From contig JAFUAA010000022.1 of the NCBI GenBank assembly GCA_017460915.1, positions 1-36,288 on the forward strand: a DNA stretch of 36,288 bases, written 5' to 3'. This DNA is from Bacteroidales bacterium (lineage in GTDB: Bacteria; Bacteroidota; Bacteroidia; Bacteroidales; F082). This document shows positions 9,081-17,514 of this stretch, in pieces; positions within the stretch are counted from its first letter, which is position 1; every line of letters starts with the position of its first letter. The position numbers were made by a program, and so were the translations under genes. The notes below the pieces were generated by a model. That model saw nothing but the letters and a program-made list of their open reading frames with translations. It was not told where the DNA came from and ran no database searches.

Positions 9081-9470
9081 ATGGAAGACAATGAAAACAT
9101 CGTTCGGATGGACAAATGGCTGTGGGCTGCGCGCCTCTTCAAGACGCGCAGCTTGGCCGTCGACGCCATCAAAGGCGGCAAGGTGAAGATGGACGACAAC
9201 CCCATCAAGCCCTCGCGCGAGGTAAAGGTGGGCGACATCATCCAAGTGCAGATTGAACAGTTGCACAAGGTGGTGGAAGTGAAGACCGTCATCAAGAACC
9301 GCATCTCGGCCAAGCAGGTGCCCGAAATCTATAACGACCTCACTCCCAAGGAGGAATACGAGCGCATCGAGTTCATGAACGCTTACAAAGCCGAGTGGCG
9401 CGACCGCGGCGCCGGTCGCCCGACCAAGAAGGAACGCCGAATGATTGAACGGCTGAAGGACGAAATGTAA
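9081..9470 (+). CDS. hslR: S4-domain RNA-binding protein, Hsp15-like
   Basis: A 129-residue basic protein. The first ~55 residues are an S4 RNA-binding domain (MDKWLWAARLFKTRSLAVDA, then GDIIQVQI). A basic tail (RPTKKERRMIERLKDE) follows, as in Hsp15/RqcH-associated S4 proteins. Hsp15 homologues bind stalled 50S subunits carrying peptidyl-tRNA. I start at the ATG at 9081 (MEDNENIV); the ten extra codons upstream lie inside the repeat element. It follows era and der, so the three form a translation-related cluster. The gene symbol is by homology of architecture. Confidence 0.85.
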   Translation: MEDNENIVRMDKWLWAARLFKTRSLAVDAIKGGKVKMDDNPIKPSREVKVGDIIQVQIEQLHKVVEVKTVIKNRISAKQVPEIYNDLTPKEEYERIEFMNAYKAEWRDRGAGRPTKKERRMIERLKDEM

Positions 9471-9490
9471 AGGCTTTTCCGAATTCTTCC

Positions 9491-9498
9491 TATCTTTG
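9491..9498 (+). promoter_or_regulatory. -7 element upstream of the DUF4249/receptor pseudogene
   Basis: TATCTTTG fits TAnnTTTG exactly, 22 bases before the ATG at 9520. It indicates the locus retains a transcription signal although the coding sequence is broken. Confidence 0.45.
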
Positions 9499-9519
9499 CT
9501 GCCTCAAAACCACTGACAA

Positions 9520-11631
9520 ATGAACACCAAAATTTCAATCTGGAAAAGGGTGGCGTATGCCGTCCTGCTCATCCTGGTGTTTGCCTCGTGCAGCAGGATT
9601 GACGAAATCGACATCAATGACTTTGGTGGAATGGGCAGTGAAGCCCTGCAAGGTCGCGTCGCCGTCTTCGGCAACGTGACCACCGAGATGCGCCAACACA
9701 GCGTGACGTTCACCCCCGTCAAGCAATGGAACGAGAACCTATCGCCACTGCCCGACATCAACCGCGTTTTCGTGGTTTGCGGAAACGACACGATACCTTA
9801 TAGGGAGCAACAAGTCGGCGAATTTGCCCCAAACGCCCATGGTAAGACCTTTGTTTCAGAGCAACCTTTCAAGGGCGAGGTGGGCAAGACCTACCAACTC
9901 GTCGTCGAGACCCCTGCGGGCGACACCAACGACCAGAACCTCATCCTCATCGATGAAGCCCCGATTTACAACCCCTCGCACCTCTTCGGCATGATTTCCA
10001 TCTTCAACCCCGAGGCGGTGAACCAAGTGACGCTCTATAAGAGCAACATGCCCGCGCAATACGGTGGCCGCGTCTCGGCCGTCCTCGATTGTAAGATGAA
10101 GGAAGGCAACATGAACTCACGGTTTTTCGGTCGCGCTGAGTCCCTTCGCCGCCACTTTGACCGCCAACGGTCCAATCGCCAAGGAGCAGGTTTCCTACCT
10201 GATTTCGGCGCGTCGGAGTTTCTTCGACTTGTTCGTGGAACCCAACAAAGGCATGCCTCTGGTCCCGACTTTTTATGACCTGAATGCCAAAATCAATACC
10301 AAAATCGGGCAAAACGACCGTCTCTATCTCTCGTTTTACAGAGGTCACGACGTCATTGATTCGAACGAAGGCCTGCACAACAACTGGGGCAACACCTCGG
10401 GCACCTTGCGCTGGACGCACAACTTCGGCAGCCGCTGGTTCCTCAACACGGCCTTCATCGTCAGCGATTACCGCAACGACTTGAACTTCATCTACAAGAA
10501 ACACGAATTCAACTGGCACACAGGCCTTTCCGACCTCAACCTGAAAGCCGCCTTGAGCTATTACATCGCCCCCGATTGCGAGTTGCGCATTGGTGCAGGT
10601 GCCATCCGACACGCTTTCGTGCCCAACGAATCGGACAGTTTGCAGACCAGTCTGCCCCATCTCCAAGCCATGGAATACTCGGCCTTCGTGCTCAACGATT
10701 GGAAGCTGCTGCGTTGGTTGGGCTTCAACTACGGCCTTCACCTTTCGGCTTTCCAGCCTTTGGACAGCGATGAGAAAGTTATGGTTTATCCCGAGCCTCG
10801 TGTGAGCATAAACGTGATGCTGAACGACGATGCCTCCATCAAGGCCGCCTATTCGCGCAATGTGCAGTATATCCAAGTGCTGCAAAACAACTCCTTGAAC
10901 TACACCTCATTAGAGACGTGGTTTCCCGCCGTCAATGGCTTGAAGCCTGGCATTGCCGATGTGGTTTCGGCGGGCTTTTTCCTCGATTTTGCCGAACAGT
11001 TCTCCACTTCGGTCGAGCTGTATTACAAGAAAGGCCAGGACCAAATCGACTTCATTGACCATGCGCAACTCATCAGCAACCCGAATGTGCTGAGCCAGGT
11101 GAGAAGGGGAAACGCAACGGCTTACGGTGTGGAGTTCAACCTCTCGAAAAATGTCGGAAGATTCGCTGGAGCAATAAGTTACACCTATTCGCGAGTGACC
11201 TACGCCATCCTCGACATCAACGACGACAATCCACCATGTCAGATATTCCACACGACTTCCGCATCAACGGCAGTTACCAGTTCACGCCACGTTGGAGCGC
11301 AAGTGCCGCGTGGCAGTATTCGAGCGGTCATCCCGTCACTTTGCCTGTGGGCTTCTATGAATACATGGGCCAGACCGTCCCGATTTACACCGAGCGCAAC
11401 GCGAGCCGCACGCCCGCCTACCATCGCCTCGACCTTTCGTGCGCCTACCCGTCGCCGAAATACAAGAACGGCTTCAACTGGAGCGCGAGTTTCGGCCTGT
11501 TCAACGCCTACAACCGCCTGAACCCATTGGGCTATCAATTTGAAACCAACCCTGAAACGGGCGAGATGCGTGCCTTCGCATACTCGATGTTTGGCATTCT
11601 GCCTAATGTCTCGGTTCGGGCTGGGTGGTGA
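9520..11631 (+). pseudogene. Chimeric DUF4249 lipoprotein / TonB-dependent receptor pseudogene
   Basis: The first ~137 codons encode a DUF4249-like lipoprotein start (lipobox FASC; later GEVGKTYQLVVETPAG). At about 9930 the frame passes into the interior of a TonB-dependent receptor plug: DQNLILIDEAPIYNPSHLFG, then QYGGRVSAVLDCKMKEGNM. The barrel continues in another frame after a shift near 10125-10140 (TLTANGPIAKEQVSYLISAR). It returns to the first frame near 11230 (MSDIPHDFRINGSYQF), ending NVSVRAGW with the aromatic C-terminus typical of outer-membrane barrels. The start of the receptor and the rest of DUF4249 are missing. DUF4249 proteins and such receptors are usual neighbours, so a deletion joining the two genes is the simplest history. 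Two frameshifts and lost domains make a functional product unlikely. Confidence 0.8.
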
Positions 11632-11652
11632 TGTTTTTATGGTGTGATAACG

Positions 11653-11684
11653 ACAAAGGCGGCCCCGATTGGAGTCGCCTTTGT
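11653..11684. terminator. Hairpin between convergent genes
   Basis: ACAAAGGCG (11653-11661) pairs with CGCCTTTGT (11676-11684) around a 14-base loop. It lies between the receptor pseudogene and the convergent gene ending at 11697. There is no long T run, so it is a weaker terminator candidate. Confidence 0.5.
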
Positions 11685-11696
11685 ATGGGGAATACA

Positions 11697-12272
11697 CTAC
11701 TCATTTTTATGTGGTCTTTTCGAAATACGATTCAATGAATTCGAAATATCTTTCAAATAATAAGCAATTCTACCCATATTTGTATCTGGAGGGGTGACAT
11801 AACTCTGTCCAATCTGCTGAAATAAAAGTTTATAGCATTCGCCCTTGTATTTATTGCCCTTCATATCATCATAACTCACGAGAAGTTCTATGTAATAATC
11901 AGTATTTGCAGCCAAACAACTATCTCGATTCCCCAAAATAAATACCATTTCATATTGAGATGGGAAAACCGAAACACCATCCTGAAAAATACGGTACTGA
12001 GATAATGGAATATTCTGATTATCAAAACAAAAATAGTCATTACATAGTTCGATATGGACATTTCTTGCAATTCCTTCTCCAACATTTTTCACATAAAGCA
12101 GTATTAATTGTTGATCGTCTGATATTTTTAAGTATGGAACAACATAAGGACTGATTTTTAGTTTTCGCACTTTAATACTTTCTATCAACATCAATACAGT
12201 TGCAATGGTATAAGCCACCGTAGCAAATGCCAATACAGCACTAAAGATTATTTGAATTACAGCTTCATCCAT
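11697..12272 (-). CDS. Small single-pass membrane protein, hypothetical
   Basis: A 191-residue protein. Residues ~5-32 form one strongly hydrophobic helix (IIFSAVLAFATVAYTIATVL), followed by a basic stretch (ESIKVRKLKISPYVVPY). The rest is a soluble domain of about 150 residues rich in beta-strand patterning, with Tyr and Asp-rich turns. No catalytic motif is visible. It begins 21 bases after the stop of the frameshifted zinc-ribbon/CFI-box gene and is probably co-transcribed with it. Base composition is AT-rich compared with the ATPase genes, in keeping with an accessory origin. Function unknown. Confidence 0.6.
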   Translation of the reverse strand: MDEAVIQIIFSAVLAFATVAYTIATVLMLIESIKVRKLKISPYVVPYLKISDDQQLILLYVKNVGEGIARNVHIELCNDYFCFDNQNIPLSQYRIFQDGVSVFPSQYEMVFILGNRDSCLAANTDYYIELLVSYDDMKGNKYKGECYKLLFQQIGQSYVTPPDTNMGRIAYYLKDISNSLNRISKRPHKNE

Positions 12273-12293
12273 ACCAAATTATGTATTACTTTA

Positions 12294-13411
12294 TTAGTAT
12301 TTATCTTGATAAGGCGTGGATTCCACACCATTCTCTTGTAATGCATTCACCATTCTATCCAAAAGGATCCGCCACATTTTTTTGAACCATTCCGTATCTC
12401 CAAACCATTTCACAAGTGTTGGGCCGATGGCATAATATGTCTTGATGAAAGCTCTGCCATACCATGTTTCGTCCAAAGTGTTGTCGCGGAAACGGCGAAG
12501 TGTCCATACTTCGGGGCAATTGTAAGAACCGTAAACAGCTGTGGCAACATAGCAACCAGAACCCTTCATTTCATACTTCTCAGGATGGAGTTTTATATCT
12601 TCCTCAATTTCCAGTCGACGCTTTTCCAAAGCAGGGAAATCTTTGGTTATTGATAATTCTATTGCATCACATTTACTTCGAATAGCCTCTTCATTGGGTG
12701 ACCAATACTTGCCCACATGAAAAAGCAAACAATATTTATAATCAAAATAAGCGTCGCGCAATTCTTTCCCTTTGTTTTGTATCTGGCAACTATCTAAAAA
12801 ATCGGCAATTCTTTTGTGGCTTGTTCCAAACTATAAGCCAAATTCCCCATGTTTAAAAACATTTCAACTTGCGGATTATCCGCCTCTGTACAAGCCTCAA
12901 TAGCATATTGTTTACCATAAGCCTGAAAATATGAGTGATAAAGTTCGCGTATGGAATCCGATGCCTCCTTTGCAATCTTTGATGCTGCTTTTAACAGATT
13001 TATTCCCGTTTCCATGAAAAATAGACCTACTTCTTCTTGTTTCGTCGGTTCAAACAAAACAACATTCTTTCCAGAAGAAATAACTTCCGCTGTTCTTGGG
13101 TTCCCATTTGTTGATAATCCTGCTGTGGTTTTCATTTTTATCATCCAGGCTTGCGCATTCTCTGGATCTTGCTCAAGAATCTTATTTGCATAATCATAGG
13201 CTTCTTGATAATTTCCCGCATAGAGAGCTTTTTTTGCAAGATTCATCCAGGTTCCTATTTTTGAGCTATAATCAATTGACACCGTCCCTTCTATCATCAT
13301 CTTCCTTGCTTCTTCAACTGTGTATTTTGTCCCACAGTTTTGACAGACATATAGTCCGTCTTGTTTCACAACATCGTTGCTTCCGCACATTTCACATTTC
13401 AATGCTTTCAT
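12294..13411 (-). pseudogene. Zinc-ribbon/TPR-like protein with CFI-box C-terminus, frameshifted
   Basis: The N-terminal half (13411 to 12794) starts with a four-cysteine zinc ribbon: C6xxC9 and C23xxC26 in MKALKCEMCGSND and YVCQNCGTKY. A helical, TPR-like region follows (KALYAGNYQEAYDYANKILE). The C-terminal half (to 12294) holds the CFI-box-like motif CYVATAVYGSYNCPE with RRFRDNTL and WYGRAFIKTYY. The frame breaks near 12805-12812; reading one base over gives ADFLDSCQIQNKGKELRDAYF and joins the halves. The span (1118 bases) is one base short of a whole number of codons, so a single deletion explains it. The intact protein would have about 372 residues. It follows a structured RNA. A sequencing error is a live alternative to true decay. 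Confidence 0.7.
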
Positions 13412-13451
13412 ATTTCTTATTCTTTTGAGGATTATTTATTTCTCACACAAC

Positions 13452-13611
13452 AAAAAAAGCGTGGAATCAATTCCTTGCTTAAACACCAGGGTTTCCACGC
13501 CCATACCTCATAACAAGTATTCCACGCCGTAACGAGTACGGCATTTGTTTACTTGCCCTTGAGGTATTGCCCCGCCAATACGGGGACGAGTGGAAAATTT
13601 GGTGTTCAAGG
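13452..13611 (-). ncRNA. Candidate structured RNA with switchable terminator
   Basis: On the minus strand (5' at 13611) seven helices nest without conflict. H1 is 13607-13611 with 13473-13477. H2 is 13600-13606 with 13482-13488. H3 is 13590-13596 with 13492-13498. H4 is the hairpin 13570-13574/13581-13585. H5 is 13560-13567 with 13503-13510. H6 is 13550-13555 with 13514-13519. H7 is the hairpin 13526-13531/13537-13542. This gives a closing rod, a three-way junction and a long terminal rod, 44 base pairs in all. A second fold pairs GCGTGGAA (13493-13500) with TTCCACGC (13459-13466), followed by seven U (13458-13452). It competes with H3, as in riboswitch or attenuator antitermination. The element lies after the HEPN gene and 40 bases before the zinc-ribbon gene. 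It could instead be a free-standing RNA, possibly 6S-like. I do not recognise the family. Confidence 0.7.
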
Positions 13612-13680
13612 ACAGCAACAAGTGCTATCTGCTAATATGTAAGTTATTGTTTATCTTGTTGTTTTCTTTTGTTTAATTAT

Positions 13681-14070
13681 TCAATATATCAGTTTCTCTA
13701 TCTTATCTATAAACACGTGTGTCGGCTCTTTGAGCGACATGGCTTCTTCCTTCGTAATATCGTATGCGCAATTGTAATCGGCCTTCTGGCGAAGTTGGAA
13801 TAAACGGGCCAGGAAACTGCCATCCTCCAATGATACCATTTCAGTTTTCACAAAATGCAAACTAAACTGTGTCAACATCCCCGAATGGGTATGCGCAACG
13901 ATTTCTCTCTGTATGAAAAGGGCCTGAACAATATGGAAACAAGCATAGTAAAAGCGGTTGACGGCCATATCGGAATAGTCCATGTCCATCATCTCATCTG
14001 CCTGTTTCACAAACCGATGTGCCCTTTCGACCTGCATGTCGACAAATATCTTTCTCTCTTCTGGTGTCAT
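13681..14070 (-). CDS. HEPN-domain protein (toxin of HEPN/MNT pair)
   Basis: A 129-residue all-helical protein with the HEPN RNase motif Rx6H: R39 and H46 in NRFYYACFH. A second conserved block LRQKADYNCAYDITKEEA is typical of the PF05168-type HEPN family. In HEPN/MNT systems the HEPN protein cleaves RNA and the partner nucleotidyltransferase neutralises it, in characterised cases by adenylylating a tyrosine. Its start overlaps the 3' end of the MNT gene by 4 bases (ATGA), which indicates translational coupling. The length is normal and the catalytic pair is intact, so it is probably active. The structured RNA lies immediately downstream. Confidence 0.87.
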   Translation of the reverse strand: MTPEERKIFVDMQVERAHRFVKQADEMMDMDYSDMAVNRFYYACFHIVQALFIQREIVAHTHSGMLTQFSLHFVKTEMVSLEDGSFLARLFQLRQKADYNCAYDITKEEAMSLKEPTHVFIDKIEKLIY

Positions 14071-14393
14071 TGCAACAGATTTACTGCATCATGATGAACA
14101 TTTTCATAGAAAGGCGTAGCATGATAGGATTGCCATTCCTTTTCGGTGTACATTATCGGATTGATTTCCTCTCCCAACTCACAACCTAACAAAACAAAAG
14201 GATAACTCACCGTATCGTAATCCGACTGGGTGAGTTTCTCCTTATTAAGTATAAGGATGATATCCCAATCCGAGTATGCATGTGCCGTCCCTCGCGCTCG
14301 TGATCCGTAAAGCCAAGCCTCGCTTCCAGGCGGGAGGACCTCCAATGCCAACTGTTTAATGTCCGACAAAACGTTTTCCATGATTGATTTCAT
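14067..14393 (-). CDS. MNT-domain nucleotidyltransferase (antitoxin of HEPN/MNT pair)
   Basis: A minimal nucleotidyltransferase of about 108 residues. It carries the pol-beta-fold signature GSRARGTAHAYSDWDIILIL, where GS and the SDxD acidic pair bind metal and ATP. It precedes and overlaps the HEPN gene. I place the start at the ATG at 14393 (MKSIMENVL). The frame is open further upstream, but a -7 element (TAGTTTTG, minus strand, 14403-14410) lies there. The ATG at 14381 is an alternative and would leave a normal short leader. A third conserved acidic residue (EINPIMYTEKEW region) is also present, so catalysis looks intact. Confidence 0.85.
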   Translation of the reverse strand: MKSIMENVLSDIKQLALEVLPPGSEAWLYGSRARGTAHAYSDWDIILILNKEKLTQSDYDTVSYPFVLLGCELGEEINPIMYTEKEWQSYHATPFYENVHHDAVNLLQ

Positions 14394-14402
14394 TTTACTC
14401 GG

Positions 14403-14410
14403 CAAAACTA
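14403..14410 (-). promoter_or_regulatory. -7 element for the MNT/HEPN genes
   Basis: Minus-strand TAGTTTTG fits TAnnTTTG. It places the transcription start close to 14396, so the message is almost leaderless if the ATG at 14393 is used. Confidence 0.45.
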
Positions 14411-14445
14411 CACAAATATTTTCAAACAAACAAAGGTGTTCCATA

Positions 14446-14480
14446 AAAACACGTAGAGACGTAGCGCGCTACGTCTCTAC
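14446..14480 (-). terminator. Perfect 28-bp palindrome (copy 2) acting as V-ATPase terminator
   Basis: GTAGAGAC-GTAGCGCGCTAC-GTCTCTAC (14453-14480) is a perfect palindrome. On the minus strand it is followed by GTGTTTTT, so it has the form of an intrinsic terminator 25 bases after the ntpK stop. It is the second copy of the dispersed palindrome at 6480-6507. Confidence 0.7.
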
Positions 14481-14505
14481 AATCGTTTCTAGATGTTTCC
14501 GAAAA

Positions 14506-14946
<441 letters not shown>

Positions 14947-14985
14947 TTATTTGTTGATTTGTTTAATTGTTTGATTTCTATTTTT

Positions 14986-15121
14986 AACTACGAATTACAC
15001 GAATGTAGCGAATTTTTCTCGAATTGAATTTTGCAACTGCGTTGCTAATGTTTACGAATTCGTACAAATTCGCAGCCTTGACTGCAAAATTCATATGCAG
15101 ACATTCGTTCAATTCGTAGTT
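14986..15121. repeat. MITE-like inverted-repeat element inside the V-ATPase operon
   Basis: Terminal arms of 21 bases (14986-15006 and 15101-15121, both of form AACTACGAATT..ACGAATGT) match at 19 of 21 positions. Inside, TGAATTTTGCA is repeated as TGCAAAATTCA, so the whole 136-base piece can fold into one long hairpin. It contains no reading frame and fills the ntpI-ntpK spacer. Confidence 0.75.
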
Positions 15122-15134
15122 TCTTTTCATTGCC

Positions 15135-16907
15135 TTATGATTGTAAGGGTTTGTATTTGCGGCCCGTGCCTTCGTAACCGGAGTTCTTGAAGAACTCGAG
15201 GAAGTTGAGTCGCAGCGGATGCACGAAAGCACCCAAGACGCACATCGCGACATTGAGCGTATGCCCGATGACGACAATGAGAACGAACCAAATCCAGCCT
15301 ACGCCGCCGTCGCCCAAGGCCTGCACGCCAATGGCGTTGAAGGCCTCACCGAGTTTGGCACCAGCCAAGCCCAAGGCGTAGAGACGCAGGTAACTCAGCA
15401 CATCGCCGAGCAAGCCCGTGGCCGTGTTGTAGGTCTCCCACAAGCCCGAGCCGAAGTTGAGCAAAGGATTGCGGTGCAAGTCGTTAAGGAAGAAGATGCC
15501 CAAAGCGGAGAGACCGCCGAGAATGATAATCACCCACTTGGTCACCGCCTTGTCCATCACGCCCATGAGGGCGAGACCGCCCACGATGACACCACCGACG
15601 ATGAGCAAGGTCCAGCCCCAAGTGCCCAAGGAATTGGCGAAGCCTTTCACCTTGGTGCTTTGGTAGGTCTTGACAATCATGGCAAGGCAGATGTGGACGA
15701 TACCGACGAGCAACGCCAGCACCATCGTGCCGTCGTAGCCCGCAATCGTCGAGGGCAGCATGCACTTCTTCACGCCTTCCGGAAGCCAGCTCCATTGCAG
15801 CATATCCATCGAGAAGAAGGTGTGGAACAGCAGTCCGATAATCGTCGTGGCGATGCCCAAGGTCACACCAAGAGGCGCAATCTTGCCCAGCATCTTCTTC
15901 AGGCCGAGGCTGCCCAAGATGAGCACGAGACCATAGCCCGCATCGCCCATGCAGAAGGCGAAGAAGAGCATGAAGAAGATGGAGATGAACACCGTCGGGT
16001 CAAACTCGTCGTATTTCGGGCGACCGTACATGTCGGTCAGCAGTTCGAACATCGAGACGAACTTGTTGTTCTTCAGTTTGATAGGCGGATTATCATCGGC
16101 TTTGGCCTTGTCCGTCAGATAAAGCACATTTTCCTTTTCCAGCATATCGTGCAGAGCGAGTTCGGTCTCAGCAGGCGCAAAGCCTTCGAAGACCGTGATA
16201 TAGTCCTCGGCGGCCTTCTCGCCCGAAACGCGTGCCAGATGCAGGTCGAGTTTCGAAACCGCCTTGTCGAGCTCCGCTTGCAGCACGGGTTCGTGCCATT
16301 TCAGTTGGGCCAGACGCTGGTCTTTCTGCTTGACGGCGGCCTCCACCTCGGCAATCTTGTTCTCCAAAGCGGCATAGTCGCCATCCGGGGCGGGCAACTC
16401 CTTGAGCGGGAAGTCGTAGTCGTCGCCTTCGCTGACCACCACGAAATAGGTGTAGCCGCCTTCCGTGGCAATCTCGCTCAGCGCGTACTGTTCCTTCCAC
16501 GCGGGGTCGACCGTCTTGTTCTTGTAGAAATGCAGTTTCAACCCGTTTTCCTTGAGTCGTTCGAAGCTCTTCGCATCGAACTTGCCCCAAGGTCGGCGGT
16601 CTTCCACATCCCTGTAGAGCTGAGGCAGTTGCGCCAGCAAGTCCTCCTTCTCTTTCACCGTTTCGAGGACCTCGACGGCGAAATCGGTAGGTTTCTGGCC
16701 AGGGTCGTCGGCTTTCTCGACCTCTTTGAGCTGCGACAGCGACTTCCGATAAACCTCCGCACGGGCGGAAAGCTTCTCCGACTTCTCGTCGACAGGCTTC
16801 AGCGAGCGGGTGATGTCCATCACGCCCACCGTTTGCAGCTTCTCCAAGAAAGCGTCGGCGTCGCCACTCATGAGGATGAAATCATATTTCGTCATTTCAG
16901 TTACCAT
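15135..16907 (-). CDS. ntpI: V-type ATPase subunit I (a-subunit homologue)
   Basis: A 590-residue stator and ion-channel subunit. The first ~290 residues are soluble and coiled-coil rich (EKLSARAEVYRKSLSQLKEV; AEVEAAVKQKDQRLAQLK). The C-terminal half has about seven or eight membrane helices, beginning near FISIFFMLFFAFCMGDAGYG, and includes the conserved block SYLRLYALGLAGAKLGEAFN, whose Arg faces the rotor ring. I choose the ATG at 16907 because a strong AGGAGG lies six bases upstream; the frame also reads back to a TTG at 16928. The start overlaps the ntpD stop by 11 bases, so translation is probably coupled. All expected parts are intact. Confidence 0.93.
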   Translation of the reverse strand: MVTEMTKYDFILMSGDADAFLEKLQTVGVMDITRSLKPVDEKSEKLSARAEVYRKSLSQLKEVEKADDPGQKPTDFAVEVLETVKEKEDLLAQLPQLYRDVEDRRPWGKFDAKSFERLKENGLKLHFYKNKTVDPAWKEQYALSEIATEGGYTYFVVVSEGDDYDFPLKELPAPDGDYAALENKIAEVEAAVKQKDQRLAQLKWHEPVLQAELDKAVSKLDLHLARVSGEKAAEDYITVFEGFAPAETELALHDMLEKENVLYLTDKAKADDNPPIKLKNNKFVSMFELLTDMYGRPKYDEFDPTVFISIFFMLFFAFCMGDAGYGLVLILGSLGLKKMLGKIAPLGVTLGIATTIIGLLFHTFFSMDMLQWSWLPEGVKKCMLPSTIAGYDGTMVLALLVGIVHICLAMIVKTYQSTKVKGFANSLGTWGWTLLIVGGVIVGGLALMGVMDKAVTKWVIIILGGLSALGIFFLNDLHRNPLLNFGSGLWETYNTATGLLGDVLSYLRLYALGLAGAKLGEAFNAIGVQALGDGGVGWIWFVLIVVIGHTLNVAMCVLGAFVHPLRLNFLEFFKNSGYEGTGRKYKPLQS

Positions 16908-17511
16908 GGTCAGCCTCCTCTTCTTCAACTATGTGTTTGTTTTTCACGATTTTCTGAGAAGCCTTGGAGAGGTTCTCCTCGTCTTCCATATATCGCTTGA
17001 TCTTGCGTATGGCTTCGTTGTAGCCAGGGATTTGCACCTTCTCGTAAAGGTTGACTTTCTGTGTGGTCTTCTTCCGTTGGTAGTCGAGAATACGGCTCAC
17101 CTCGGTATAGACCTCCGACTCGATGCCCAACTGGGCGAGGTTCTTCAAGATCTGGACGCCGTCGGCATACCACATCGGCTTGGTGAAGAGGTTGATGTCT
17201 TTCACCTCATACAGCACTTCCTCCAAGGCCAGAACTGGCACACCCGCAATCTTGACGGTCTTCAGCTTGACATCGGTCACCGAAATCAGTCCTGGCTCAA
17301 ATTCATTCCAAAGCCGGGCCATGTACTCATACGACTTGAGTTCGGCCTCTAACTGTGCGACAAGTCCCTCCGAACGCTGCTTGGCTTTCTTCACCTCAAG
17401 GCGCAGCGCGCTCTCCTTGCTCTTCAACGTAGGCAAGGCGCGGGTTCGCGTCTTGAGCTGCTTATTCAGCTCGTTCAGCGAGGTCTTGTTATATTGGAAC
17501 TTAATGGCCAT
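16897..17511 (-). CDS. ntpD: V-type ATPase subunit D (central shaft)
   Basis: A 204-residue protein forming the rotor shaft in the A3B3 head. Both ends are long antiparallel coiled-coil helices (FQYNKTSLNELNKQLKTRTR; later YNEAIRKIKRYMEDEENLSK). The middle has a small globular region, as in the D/gamma-like family. The N-terminal KFQYNKTSL motif is typical of the bacterial subtype. It starts 3 bases after ntpB and its end overlaps ntpI. No separate subunit F gene is seen next to it, in keeping with the Chlamydia-like operon type. Confidence 0.93.
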   Translation of the reverse strand: MAIKFQYNKTSLNELNKQLKTRTRALPTLKSKESALRLEVKKAKQRSEGLVAQLEAELKSYEYMARLWNEFEPGLISVTDVKLKTVKIAGVPVLALEEVLYEVKDINLFTKPMWYADGVQILKNLAQLGIESEVYTEVSRILDYQRKKTTQKVNLYEKVQIPGYNEAIRKIKRYMEDEENLSKASQKIVKNKHIVEEEEADHGN

Positions 17512-17514
17512 ATT

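Noticed and set aside
13501-13530. Repeated GCGTGGAA words considered as a direct-repeat protein-binding array
   Set aside because: They are better explained as the paired and competing strands of the structured RNA.
15219-17000. 593-codon plus-strand open frame opposite ntpI
   Set aside because: The minus-strand subunit I has clear motifs, membrane helices and a ribosome-binding site. The antisense frame has none and is His/Gln/Arg-rich.
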